Part shown: one piece after another, positions 31,811-40,255 of the stretch
How the letters are laid out: the number at the start of each line of letters is the position of its first letter
Numbering within the stretch: position 1 is the stretch's first letter
Assembly: GCA_003543235.1 (NCBI GenBank)
Contig: DPJA01000038.1
Coordinates: forward strand, 1-64,000
Origin: Lachnospiraceae bacterium
GTDB taxonomy: Bacteria; Bacillota; Clostridia; Lachnospirales; Anaerotignaceae
DNA: 64,000 nucleotides
Direction: 5' to 3'
Program-made: the position numbers and the translations under genes
The notes under the pieces: generated by a model
Database searches by the model: none
What the model was told of the DNA's origin: nothing
Seen by the model: the letters and a program-made list of their open reading frames with translations, nothing else

Positions 31811-31944
31811 ACTTGTTATTTTACAGGAAAATGTTAATAATAAGTTTTACAGGACTAAACACTAAGGATTAGTACAGAAATTGAGATATAACGATAGAGA
31901 TACAATATGTCGGCTCGGTGTTCTGAAAAGAGAGGAAGAAAACT

Positions 31945-34374
31945 ATGCAGGAAATAAAAAAACCTGAGCTTTTGTCACCAGCAGGCTCTATGGAAAGCGT
32001 TAAAGCCGCAGTAAACAATGGTTGTAATGCCGTTTATATTGGAGGTCAGCAGTTTAGTGCAAGGCAATATGCCAGCAATTTTGATATTGAAGAATTAGAG
32101 AAAGCCGTGGATTATTGTCATCTTAGAAATGTAAAGGTTTATGTAACGGTTAACACTATCTATAAGGATAAGGAAATGAAAGATTTGCTTAAATTTGTGG
32201 CAAAGCTGTACGAAATGGGTGCTGATGCACTTATTGTGCAGGATATTGGTGCGGCAGATTTAATTCACAAAAATTTCCCGGATTTAAAGCTTCATGCAAG
32301 CACACAGCTTACAAGCAATAATCTTGCAGATGTGAAAGCTCTTGCTGACAAGGGATTTTGCAAAGTTGTTTTAAGCCGAGAACTTAATTTGGATGAAATT
32401 AAAGCAATAACTTCAAATACAGATATTGAAATTGAAACCTTTATACATGGTGCACTTTGCGTATCCTATTCGGGTCAGTGCATAATGAGCAGTATGCTTG
32501 GTGGACGAAGCGGAAATCGTGGACGTTGTGCCCAAACTTGCCGTTTGCCATATTCTCTTTATAATGATTACACTAAGATTGAGGAGGGGCATTTGCTTTG
32601 TCTTAAAGATATAGAGACAATAACAATTTTACCTAAGCTCATTGAAGCGGGAATTTCTTCATTCAAAATTGAAGGAAGAATGAAAAATCCTGAGTATGTA
32701 TCGGGTGTGACTCGTGTATATAGAAAATATATTGATATGTATTTTGCAAATCCAGATAATTACAGAGTCGATGAAAAAGACATGAAAATTCTTTTACAGC
32801 TTTTTAACCGTGGAGGTTTTACGGAAGGGTACTATAACAATCATTCGGGCAGTGATATGATGAGTGTTGAAAGGCCAAAGAGCTGGGGCGTAAAGGTTGG
32901 ATTTATAGATGTTTACGATAAAAAATATGGACGTGCTTCAATACGTACAAGAGAACCACTTATGCCTGGTGATGGAATTGAAGTATGGACACAAAAAGAG
33001 CCGCACACAGGATGTAACATAAACAAAGCTTCACGCCCAGGTGAAATTATAAGCGTTATGGTTAAGGGCGATGTAAACAAAAATGATGCTGTATACAAAA
33101 CCCACGATAAGACACTTTACGACGAACTTAAAAAAAGCTATCAAAAAGATGAGCGTACCAAAGAAATTTTTGGTAAGTTTGAAATGTTTATAGGAAAACC
33201 TATGGAACTTACTCTTTGGGACAACGAGGGTAATAAGGCATCTGCAAAAGGTGATGAGGTTCAGCAGGCACAAAATCAGCCTTTAAGCAAGGAAAAGATT
33301 GAAACACAGCTTATGAAAACAGGCGGAACAGCATTTGAGATGACAAGTATTGAAATTGTTGGCGATGAAAATGTATATATGGGAATGAGCCAGCTTAATC
33401 AGATAAGACGTGATGCAGTTGCAGCTCTTGAAAATGCAATAGTAACATCTGCAAAGCACAAAAATGCAGAAGTTACTGTAAAACCTTTTGAAAACGACCA
33501 GCAATTTATATATGAGAAAAAAATGAATGTACTTGTAAATGATATTTTGCAGTTTAAGGCTGCAATTACTAATGATGGCATAAACATACTTTATTTTGAA
33601 CTTAATGATGATTTTGAGGAAAATTATAAAGAATGTATTGCTGAATGCCATGAGGTTGGAATAAAGCTGTTTGCTGCTGTTCCACGTGTGTACAGACAGT
33701 ACAGCGAGAAAATATATGGTGCTTTTCTTGAAAGCCTTAAAACCAGTGATATAGACGGTTTTTTGGTGCGTTCAATAGGACAGCTTGATGAATTTAAGGC
33801 TACAGGCAAGGCTGTAAATATTGATTTTGGACTAAATGTGTTCAACTCTGCCGATGTTGCTTTTTGGAAAGAGGCAGGTGCGTCAGAAATATGTATTTCT
33901 CCAGAACTTAACTTGTCTGAAATAAATTCCATGGCAGATAAAAGCTGTGAAATGTTGGGATATGGCTATCTCCCATTAATGACAACACATCAATGTCCAG
34001 TTGGTGCATTTGCTGGTAACAAAAAAGAAGGTATGTTCTGTGAACTTAAAAACAGTAGCGGAAATTATTATCTTAAAGACAGAAAAGGAGAAACATTTCC
34101 ACTACTTACAGACTGTAAGCAGTGTGTTTGTACAGTGCTTAACGGCAAGCCATTGTTTACTCTCAAATTTTTCAGCGAAATACTTGCATCACCTACAGGC
34201 AGTATGCGTTTGATGTTTACCAAGGAAACTGCAAGTGAAACAAATAGAATTATAAGTGCATATAACGATTGCCTTAAAGACTGGGTTAACCCAAGTATGA
34301 GGTCAATTAGACTTATTACCGAAATGTCTGAAAAGGGCAGCACGAAGGGTCACTATTTCAGAGGAATAGAATAG
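31945..34374 (+). CDS. peptidase U32 family protein (RlhA/TrhP-type), long form
   Basis: An 809-residue member of the U32 family, with DUF3656-type C-terminal repeats. The N-terminal TIM-barrel begins PELLSPAGSMESVKAAVNNG, has the signature GALCVSYSGQCIMSSMLGGRSGNRGRC (a Cys-rich segment) and C-terminal cysteines in THQCPVGAFAG. Family members are RlhA and TrhO/TrhP-like enzymes that hydroxylate or modify tRNA/rRNA and often bind an iron-sulfur cluster; some were called collagenases. The likely role is RNA hydroxylation using prephenate-derived material, but that is inference. Ribosome site is GAGGAAG. It opens a run with the ftsW-like gene 10 bases downstream. Confidence 0.85.
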   Translation: MQEIKKPELLSPAGSMESVKAAVNNGCNAVYIGGQQFSARQYASNFDIEELEKAVDYCHLRNVKVYVTVNTIYKDKEMKDLLKFVAKLYEMGADALIVQDIGAADLIHKNFPDLKLHASTQLTSNNLADVKALADKGFCKVVLSRELNLDEIKAITSNTDIEIETFIHGALCVSYSGQCIMSSMLGGRSGNRGRCAQTCRLPYSLYNDYTKIEEGHLLCLKDIETITILPKLIEAGISSFKIEGRMKNPEYVSGVTRVYRKYIDMYFANPDNYRVDEKDMKILLQLFNRGGFTEGYYNNHSGSDMMSVERPKSWGVKVGFIDVYDKKYGRASIRTREPLMPGDGIEVWTQKEPHTGCNINKASRPGEIISVMVKGDVNKNDAVYKTHDKTLYDELKKSYQKDERTKEIFGKFEMFIGKPMELTLWDNEGNKASAKGDEVQQAQNQPLSKEKIETQLMKTGGTAFEMTSIEIVGDENVYMGMSQLNQIRRDAVAALENAIVTSAKHKNAEVTVKPFENDQQFIYEKKMNVLVNDILQFKAAITNDGINILYFELNDDFEENYKECIAECHEVGIKLFAAVPRVYRQYSEKIYGAFLESLKTSDIDGFLVRSIGQLDEFKATGKAVNIDFGLNVFNSADVAFWKEAGASEICISPELNLSEINSMADKSCEMLGYGYLPLMTTHQCPVGAFAGNKKEGMFCELKNSSGNYYLKDRKGETFPLLTDCKQCVCTVLNGKPLFTLKFFSEILASPTGSMRLMFTKETASETNRIISAYNDCLKDWVNPSMRSIRLITEMSEKGSTKGHYFRGIE

Positions 34375-34384
34375 AAGTGATATA

Positions 34385-35734
34385 ATGTTTGACTTATTTA
34401 TTAAATTTAGTAGTTATTTATTCATGGTATATATTGTTTTGTTTTTATACAATGGTGTTGCGTTGGCGTTGGACTATGCTGGTCTTACAAAGCAAAGTCA
34501 TACCCATGCTGTTTTTACAGGACGCACACTTATTGTGCTTATGCATATAACTGCATTTTTAATTCTTTCTTATAACCGAGAAACTTTGTCCTATAATATA
34601 CAAATACTTATTATAGGTGCACTTGCTCTGGGTTTTATTATGGTTGTAAATTTTTTGGCTAATTTGATATATAAAGATAGTTGCCCACTAATATGGAATT
34701 GTGTCTTTTTTTTACTGGACGTTGGCATTATTATGTTGCAACGTCTTAATTCAGCCCTAGCTTATAAACAGCTTGTATGGATTATGCTTGGCTTTTTTAT
34801 AGCTATGTGGATACCCATTATTTTAAAATATATTCCTAGGTTAGAGGCATTTGAAATTGTATATATTATATTAAGCTTTGGACTTATTCTTTCTACACTT
34901 GTGCTTGGAAAAAAAGAATATGGTTCAACAAATTGGATTTATATTGGTTCATTCAGCTTTCAGCCATCTGAAATAGTTAAGTTTCTTTTTGTTTTTTATC
35001 TTGCCAGTAGTTTTAGAAAAAAGGTTGATTTAAAAGAACTTGCAGTAACAAGTGGGCTTTCGGCTGGAATAGTTGTACTTTTAGTATTGCAGAAGGATTT
35101 GGGGAGTGCCCTTATTTTCTTTCTTACATATATGACAATGCTTTATATAGCCACCTCAAATGAAATATTGTTTATGGGAGGCATTGGGATTGCGTCTGTG
35201 GCAAGCGTTGTTGCCTACAAGCTTTTTAATCACGTACGTGTACGTGTTTCTGCGTGGAAAAATCCATGGGCGGACGTGGACAGCGGAGGATACCAAATAA
35301 TTCAATCGCTTTTTGCAATAGGAACTGGTGGACTTTTGGGCAGCGGACTTACAAAAGGAATGCCCCTTAGCATACCTGTAGTTAGCAAAGATTTTATATT
35401 TGCGGCAGTTTGTGAGGAGTTTGGTACAGTATTTGGTATTTGCATTGTTGGTATTTTTATTCTGCTTTTTTCAAGAGGCTTTGCCATTGCATTCAGCAGC
35501 AAGCGTAGGTATTACAGCCTTATCGCAGCAGGCTTTACAGCAATGATGGCTTTCCAGACGTTTCTTATTATTGGTGGTGTAATTAAGCTTATTCCACTTA
35601 CAGGCGTAACCCTTCCTTTTATAAGCTATGGTGGTAGCTCTGTTATAGTTAGCATACTTACAATAGGAATTTTACAGTGGCTTTGTGGCTGGCAACGTGC
35701 CCTTGATAAAGAGGAGGGGACAGATGATGAATAG
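34385..35734 (+). CDS. FtsW/RodA/SpoVE family lipid II polymerase
   Basis: A 449-residue SEDS-family membrane protein that polymerises lipid II into peptidoglycan. About 12 hydrophobic helices are present. The conserved SEDS stretches are GSTNWIYIGSFSFQPSEIVKFLFV, LQKDLGSALIFF and the pore-side PLTGVTLPFISYGGSS, with the Asp in QKDLGS the catalytic residue of the family. The N-terminal region has extra helices relative to short RodA. It is paired with a class B PBP gene whose start lies inside its 3' end, so the two proteins should form a SEDS-bPBP synthase. Whether it serves division, elongation or sporulation is undecided. Confidence 0.92.
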   Translation: MFDLFIKFSSYLFMVYIVLFLYNGVALALDYAGLTKQSHTHAVFTGRTLIVLMHITAFLILSYNRETLSYNIQILIIGALALGFIMVVNFLANLIYKDSCPLIWNCVFFLLDVGIIMLQRLNSALAYKQLVWIMLGFFIAMWIPIILKYIPRLEAFEIVYIILSFGLILSTLVLGKKEYGSTNWIYIGSFSFQPSEIVKFLFVFYLASSFRKKVDLKELAVTSGLSAGIVVLLVLQKDLGSALIFFLTYMTMLYIATSNEILFMGGIGIASVASVVAYKLFNHVRVRVSAWKNPWADVDSGGYQIIQSLFAIGTGGLLGSGLTKGMPLSIPVVSKDFIFAAVCEEFGTVFGICIVGIFILLFSRGFAIAFSSKRRYYSLIAAGFTAMMAFQTFLIIGGVIKLIPLTGVTLPFISYGGSSVIVSILTIGILQWLCGWQRALDKEEGTDDE

Positions 35735-37130
35735 CAGCAAAAAGAGCATAAAAAGAATTTTTATATTGATTATTTTAATGTTTTTGCTTGTGATTTTCTA
35801 TCTTCTTAAAATAGTGGTAGAGGACAGCAAAACAATAATAACCAATTCATATAATCCTCGTATCAATGCAACTGATAACTCCATTAAGCGTGGGTCAATT
35901 AAGGATATTAATGGCACAGTTATGGCTTATAGTGAAAAAAATGGAGGTACCTACGAAAGAAAATATGTAGATGGAATATATTCTGCCCACGTGCTTGGAT
36001 ACACAGGTGTAGGCAAAGCAGGGATTGAAGCAAATCAAAATTTTACACTTCAAAAGCTGGATAACGAAACCTTTCAACGTGTAAATGCCTTTTTAACTGG
36101 AAGTGAGGTTGAGGCAAACAGTGTAGTGCTTACTGTAGACGATAATCTGCAAAAAATAGGCACCGATTTGTTACGTACAAATAAAGGTGCTGTTGTTGTA
36201 ATTGAGGTGAAAACAGGTCGTATACTTTGTATGGTAAGCAAGCCTAATTATGACCCGCAGACAGTTGCTGATAACTGGGATATTCTTAGAGAAAGTGAGG
36301 ATAGCCCAATTTTGAATAGGGCAACACAGGGGGTTTATACACCTGGTTCTGTTTTTAAAATAGTTACAGCAATTGCGGCAATGCGTAACATTAGTGATAT
36401 TGATAGTTTTACATATAACTGTACGGGCGAAGATAGTTTTAAGGACAAGGTAATACATTGTTATAATAAAACAGCTCACGGTGAGGTTAACCTTACAACG
36501 GCTTTTGCAAAAAGCTGTAATTGTTATTTTTCGGAACTGGGCATGAAGGTAGGTGCAGCGAAACTTCGTGAAACTGCCGATAGCCTTGGGTTTAATCAAA
36601 ATTTCATTTTCGACCTTGATGCAAGTAAATCTACGGTACAAATTGGTGCAAAAGCAACAGAAAGTGAGTTGGTGGAAACATCCATTGGTCAGGGTAAAAC
36701 AACAGTTACGCCTTTGTTCATGGCATCACTCACGGCAGCAATTGCTAATGACGGACTTATGATGCAACCATATATTGTGGACCATATTGAAAATTACAGT
36801 GGCAAAACTATTTCCACTTCACTGCCTAATTCAAAGGGTAATGTTATTTCATCAGATGAAGCGAAAAAACTTAAAGAGATGATGGTGGAGGTTATAAATG
36901 ACGGAACTGGATTTAATGCCGAGAGTCAATATTTTCAAATGGCAGGAAAAACAGGAACGGCTGAAAACCCTAATGGTGCTGACCATTTATGGTTTGTAGG
37001 CTTTGCACCGTCAGAAGACCCAGAATATGCAGTTGCGGTAGTGCTTGAAAACGGTGATGGAAGCATGAATGCAGGAGTTATTGCAAGAAAAATGCTTTAT
37101 AATGCAATAAACCGAGAAAAAAATCAATAA
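35724..37130 (+). CDS. class B penicillin-binding protein (transpeptidase)
   Basis: A 468-residue class B PBP that cross-links the strands made by its FtsW-like partner. It has one N-terminal transmembrane helix (IFILIILMFLLVIFYLLK), a short dimerisation part and the transpeptidase domain with TPGSVFK (active-site Ser), SCN and KTGT motifs in order. Length is short for class B; the N-terminal non-penicillin-binding part is reduced, as in actinobacterial PbpA-like proteins. The start is the ATG at 35724, eleven bases before the ftsW-like stop, behind GAGGAGGGG. The in-frame 35685 codon lies inside the ftsW-like gene. Confidence 0.92.
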   Translation: MMNSSKKSIKRIFILIILMFLLVIFYLLKIVVEDSKTIITNSYNPRINATDNSIKRGSIKDINGTVMAYSEKNGGTYERKYVDGIYSAHVLGYTGVGKAGIEANQNFTLQKLDNETFQRVNAFLTGSEVEANSVVLTVDDNLQKIGTDLLRTNKGAVVVIEVKTGRILCMVSKPNYDPQTVADNWDILRESEDSPILNRATQGVYTPGSVFKIVTAIAAMRNISDIDSFTYNCTGEDSFKDKVIHCYNKTAHGEVNLTTAFAKSCNCYFSELGMKVGAAKLRETADSLGFNQNFIFDLDASKSTVQIGAKATESELVETSIGQGKTTVTPLFMASLTAAIANDGLMMQPYIVDHIENYSGKTISTSLPNSKGNVISSDEAKKLKEMMVEVINDGTGFNAESQYFQMAGKTGTAENPNGADHLWFVGFAPSEDPEYAVAVVLENGDGSMNAGVIARKMLYNAINREKNQ

Positions 37131-37143
37131 AATATAATTTTTT

Positions 37144-37177
37144 AAGCAGACTATAAGAAATACAGTCTGCTTTTTTT
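37144..37177 (+). terminator. terminator after the PBP gene
   Basis: AAGCAGACT (37144-37152) pairs with AGTCTGCTT (37164-37172); T-run to 37177. Confidence 0.85.
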
Positions 37178-37191
37178 GTTAGGAGGTTTAT

Positions 37192-37866
37192 ATGCTTGTA
37201 CAGCTTGCTCTTGCTCCTGTTTTATTGTTTCTTATTTTCATGTTTATAAAGGACAAATATGAAAAAGAGCCGCTTCTTTTGCTTTTTATTGGTGCGTTAT
37301 ATGGTATTTATTTAGCAGTACCTGTGCTTTTAAATGATATGTTATTTATGCGTATTGAGATTGGAGAAAAATACCCTGTGCTGTTTTCCGCTTTCGTTAC
37401 ATCATCTGCTAATGAGGAGGGCATTAAACTGTTATTTTTGATGTTTTTAATGCACCGAAATAGAGAGTTTAATGAGCCTGTAGATGGCATTGTATACAGT
37501 GTTTTTATTGCCCTTGGTTTTGCAGCAGCAGAGAACCTTATTTATGTTTTAAGTCCTAGTCTTGGAGGTGTTGATACGGCTTTACAACGGGCGATTTTTT
37601 CAGTGCCTGGGCATGGACTTTTCGCTATAGCAATGGGTTATTATTTTGCACACTGGCACTATTATAAAAAGGGAATACAATATCTTTTTCTTTCATTTTT
37701 AGTTCCCTGGCTGTTACACGGGTTTTATAATTTAATTCTGCTTATTGATATAAGTTGGTATTTATTTATCTTTATTCCTTTCCAATTGATGCTATGGAGG
37801 GGCGGAATTATAAAAATTAATACCTTGCTCAAAGCTTCACCATTTAAATCCTTGAAAAAACAGTAA
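37192..37866 (+). CDS. prsW: PrsW-like intramembrane glutamic protease
   Basis: A 224-residue membrane protein with about 7 helices. The PrsW motifs are present: KDKYEKEP near the N-terminus, the SSANEEGIKLLF Glu-Glu pair, VDGIVYSVFIALGFAAAEN and LLHGFYN, together with GHGLFAIAMGYYFAHW. In Bacillus, PrsW cleaves the anti-sigma factor RsiW to activate an envelope-stress sigma factor. Which anti-sigma factor it cuts here is unknown. Ribosome site AGGAGG precedes ATG 37192. No promoter is apparent in the 14 bases after the previous terminator. Confidence 0.88.
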   Translation: MLVQLALAPVLLFLIFMFIKDKYEKEPLLLLFIGALYGIYLAVPVLLNDMLFMRIEIGEKYPVLFSAFVTSSANEEGIKLLFLMFLMHRNREFNEPVDGIVYSVFIALGFAAAENLIYVLSPSLGGVDTALQRAIFSVPGHGLFAIAMGYYFAHWHYYKKGIQYLFLSFLVPWLLHGFYNLILLIDISWYLFIFIPFQLMLWRGGIIKINTLLKASPFKSLKKQ

Positions 37867-37923
37867 AAAAGAGTTATAATTGCTTTAATGGACGATTAAA
37901 ACTGAAATACGGAGGGCTTAAAT

Positions 37924-38388
37924 GTGATTGAAGCAGTGAGTTGCGGAGGCATAGTAATTCACAAATGGAAAATACTGCTTCTCTACAAAAATCAAAATGG
38001 CAAATATATGGGTTGGGTACTTCCTAAAGGAACTGTTGAGGATGGGGAAAATCACAGCCAGACGGCATTAAGGGAGGTTAATGAGGAAACAGGCTCTATT
38101 GCTGAAATAATTAAATATGTAGGGAAAACCCAGTACAATTTCCGTGGTGATGAGGATATGGTTAATAAAACGGTACATTGGTACCTTATGGAAACTGACT
38201 CCTTCTATAACAAACCGCAAAGTGAAGAGTTTTTTGCTGATGCAGGGTTTTACAAGTTCCATGAGGCTTACCATCTGCTTAAATTTAACGATGAACGGCA
38301 AATTTTAAAAAAAGCTTATCAAGAGTATAGCGAGCTTAATAAAAGGGGATTTTTTAACAAAAAGAATTTTTTTAAAAGTTATAGCTAA
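37924..38388 (+). CDS. Nudix hydrolase
   Basis: A 154-residue Nudix hydrolase. The Nudix box is GTVEDGENHSQTALREVNEETGS, fitting the G-x5-E-x7-REUxEExGU pattern, so Mg-dependent hydrolysis of a nucleoside diphosphate linked to X is expected. The start is GTG 37924 behind GGAGGG. Substrate (for example an Ap4A or oxidised nucleotide) cannot be told from sequence. Confidence 0.9.
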   Translation: MIEAVSCGGIVIHKWKILLLYKNQNGKYMGWVLPKGTVEDGENHSQTALREVNEETGSIAEIIKYVGKTQYNFRGDEDMVNKTVHWYLMETDSFYNKPQSEEFFADAGFYKFHEAYHLLKFNDERQILKKAYQEYSELNKRGFFNKKNFFKSYS

Positions 38389-38412
38389 TAATAATCTTTG
38401 GGAGGTATTTTA

Positions 38413-38673
38413 ATGAAAAATTTTAGTATTGAAGAATTAAAAACATTGTTAGCAGATGTTAAAAACACAGATGATAAGAAAACTCTTTATGTTATTCTTG
38501 GCGTGTTTGTTTCTATGTTGGCAATTACAGCTGGGCTTATCGCAGTGCTTGTTAAAAAACATTGTGAGTGCTGTGATTATGAGTGCTGTGATTGTGATGA
38601 TTGGGACGACGAAGATGATGAAGAATACTTCGAGGACGATTTTGAGGACGAGTCTGGTGTTGAAACAAAATAA
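38413..38673 (+). CDS. small single-pass membrane protein with Cys-rich acidic tail
   Basis: An 86-residue protein I do not recognise. The N-terminal 30 residues are polar, one transmembrane helix spans about residues 26-48 (LYVILGVFVSMLAITAGLIAVLV), then comes KKHCECCDYECCDCDDWDD and an almost purely Asp/Glu tail. Six Cys in about fifteen residues plus the acidic tail suggest binding of metal ions. Start ATG 38413 behind GGAGG; the upstream in-frame 38398 codon lies on the ribosome site. It has its own terminator. Confidence 0.8.
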   Translation: MKNFSIEELKTLLADVKNTDDKKTLYVILGVFVSMLAITAGLIAVLVKKHCECCDYECCDCDDWDDEDDEEYFEDDFEDESGVETK

Positions 38674-38680
38674 CAAAATG

Positions 38681-38707
38681 AAAAGGTGAGCCTTGCTCAC
38701 CTTTTTT
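38681..38707 (+). terminator. terminator after the acidic membrane protein gene
   Basis: AAGGTGAGC (38683-38691) pairs with GCTCACCTT (38695-38703), three-base loop, six T. Confidence 0.85.
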
Positions 38708-38723
38708 GTATTCAAGTTTTTTA

Positions 38724-38752
38724 TTGCCAAAATCTTGAAGTGGTGCTATAAT
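38724..38752 (+). promoter_or_regulatory. sigma-A promoter of tRNA-Thr
   Basis: TTGCCA (38724-38729), 17 bases, TATAAT (38747-38752), about 80 bases before the tRNA gene. Confidence 0.75.
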
Positions 38753-38837
38753 ATATAAGCAGTTTGATGGCATAATATAATTGTAATAACAGCTATTAGT
38801 AACAATAACATTAATTTATTACAACTAAATGTTATAT

Positions 38838-38909
38838 GCTGGCGTGGCTCAATGGTAGAGCACTTCACTCGTAATGAAGGGGTTGTGGGTTCGATTCCCA
38901 CCGCCAGCT
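38838..38909 (+). tRNA. tRNA-Thr (anticodon CGT)
   Basis: The cloverleaf folds fully. Acceptor GCTGGCG/CGCCAGC (7 bp), D arm GCTC/GAGC with an AATGGTA loop, anticodon stem CTTCA/TGAAG with loop CTCGTAA giving anticodon CGT (codon ACG), and T arm GTGGG/CCCAC with loop TTCGATT. The discriminator is T at 38909 and CCA is not encoded. A terminator follows at 39013. Confidence 0.96.
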
Positions 38910-39012
38910 TCATAGTGATTTTTTAAGAGAAGTCTATCTTTGAAAGGCGATTTATTTGTAATTAGTATGTTAAGGGTTTTATACCCTTTTCAAGCTGAAT
39001 TATGCACTTTAC

Positions 39013-39039
39013 AACTCAGTCTTTTGGCTGAGTTTTTTT
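39013..39039 (+). terminator. terminator downstream of tRNA-Thr
   Basis: ACTCAG (39014-39019) pairs with CTGAGT (39028-39033), T-run to 39039. It follows the tRNA by about 100 bases. Another short hairpin, AAGGGTTTTATACCCTTT, lies at about 38972-38989. Confidence 0.75.
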
Positions 39040-39143
39040 GTATGCTTATAAAAAAACTGTATATTTTTTAAAATGTGCTTGCTTTTATACAGTTAACCAT
39101 TTATCATAGAGGTCATATTTACCTAAAAAAGTAGGTGTTTATT

Positions 39144-40229
39144 TTGAATGAAAATTATTATATGATGTGGTTGTTTCGCAGCATGGGTATGAATTTGCGT
39201 AAGACTTATATTCTGTTAGAGCACTGTGGCAGTGCAATGGAAATATGGAATGCTGATGAAAAAATGCTATTGCAGATAAGCGGAATTACGCACCAAACAA
39301 TATCTGATTTAAATGAGGGAAAAGAATTGGTTACAGACTGGATAAGAGAACTTAATGCCCTTGGGCTTAGGTATATATCCATAAATGACAGTTGTTATCC
39401 TAGGATGCTAAAAGAAATACCAGACCCTCCAGTAGGGCTTTACATAAAAGGAGAGCTTCCTAATGAAGATAGTGTTATGGTTAGTGTTATAGGAGCAAGG
39501 CGATGTACAGATTATGGCAGAAATATGGCCTTTAAGCTTTCAAAGGATTTGGCAAAAGATGGAATAGTTATAGTAAGCGGCATGGCTCGTGGCATAGATT
39601 CCATGGGGCATAGAGGTGCTCTGGAGGCAAATGGTAAAACAATTGCTGTTTTGGGCTTTGGTCATAAAAATTGCTATCCGCCAGAAAACAAAAGTCTTAT
39701 GGAAGAAATAGGAGCAAATGGTTGTCTTATCAGCGAATATCCACCAGACACTGAGGTCACAAAGTATAATTTTCCTCAACGCAATAGAATTATTGCAGGT
39801 GTTTCCCAAGGTCTTATTGTGGTTGAGGCAGGAAAAAAGAGTGGAACTCTTATAACTGTAGATTTTGCACTGGACGATGGTAGAACAGTTATGACTTTGC
39901 CAGCTAATATAACAAGCAAGGCAAGTGAAGGTACAAATGAACTTATTAAACAGGGCTGCCCTATAGTGACTTGCACCGAGGACATACTTTTTGAACTTGG
40001 TGTAGAGAAGATGAAGAAACAGCAAAAGAAAGAAGAAAAACTGGCTTTTGATTTATCTGATGAAGAAAAAAAGATATATGCACTGATTAGTAGCGAACCA
40101 GTTACACTGGATTATATTACAAAAATGCTTAAAATTCCAGTTCAGGACATACAATATATACTAACAATGCTTGAACTTGGTGCAGCAATACAAAAACTGC
40201 CTGGGGAAAAATATATTAGATGCTTATAG
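39144..40229 (+). CDS. dprA: DNA processing protein DprA
   Basis: A 361-residue DNA-binding protein that loads RecA on incoming single-stranded DNA during transformation. The Rossmann-like core has SVIGARRCTDYGRNMAFKLSKDL, VSGMARGIDSMGHRGAL and GVSQGLIVVEAGKKSGTLITV. N-terminal residues 1-75 form the SAM-like part, and C-terminal LSDEEKKIYALISSEPV is the winged-helix DML1-like domain. I favour TTG 39144 behind GTAGGTG; GTG 39135 is possible. dprA next to topA is a common order in Firmicutes. Confidence 0.92.
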   Translation: MNENYYMMWLFRSMGMNLRKTYILLEHCGSAMEIWNADEKMLLQISGITHQTISDLNEGKELVTDWIRELNALGLRYISINDSCYPRMLKEIPDPPVGLYIKGELPNEDSVMVSVIGARRCTDYGRNMAFKLSKDLAKDGIVIVSGMARGIDSMGHRGALEANGKTIAVLGFGHKNCYPPENKSLMEEIGANGCLISEYPPDTEVTKYNFPQRNRIIAGVSQGLIVVEAGKKSGTLITVDFALDDGRTVMTLPANITSKASEGTNELIKQGCPIVTCTEDILFELGVEKMKKQQKKEEKLAFDLSDEEKKIYALISSEPVTLDYITKMLKIPVQDIQYILTMLELGAAIQKLPGEKYIRCL

Positions 40230-40255
40230 GAAACATTGATTATAGAGGTGTGGAG

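Noticed and set aside
33283..33651. Antisense frame in the U32 peptidase gene
   Set aside because: Shadow of a clear conserved gene; low complexity and no ribosome site.
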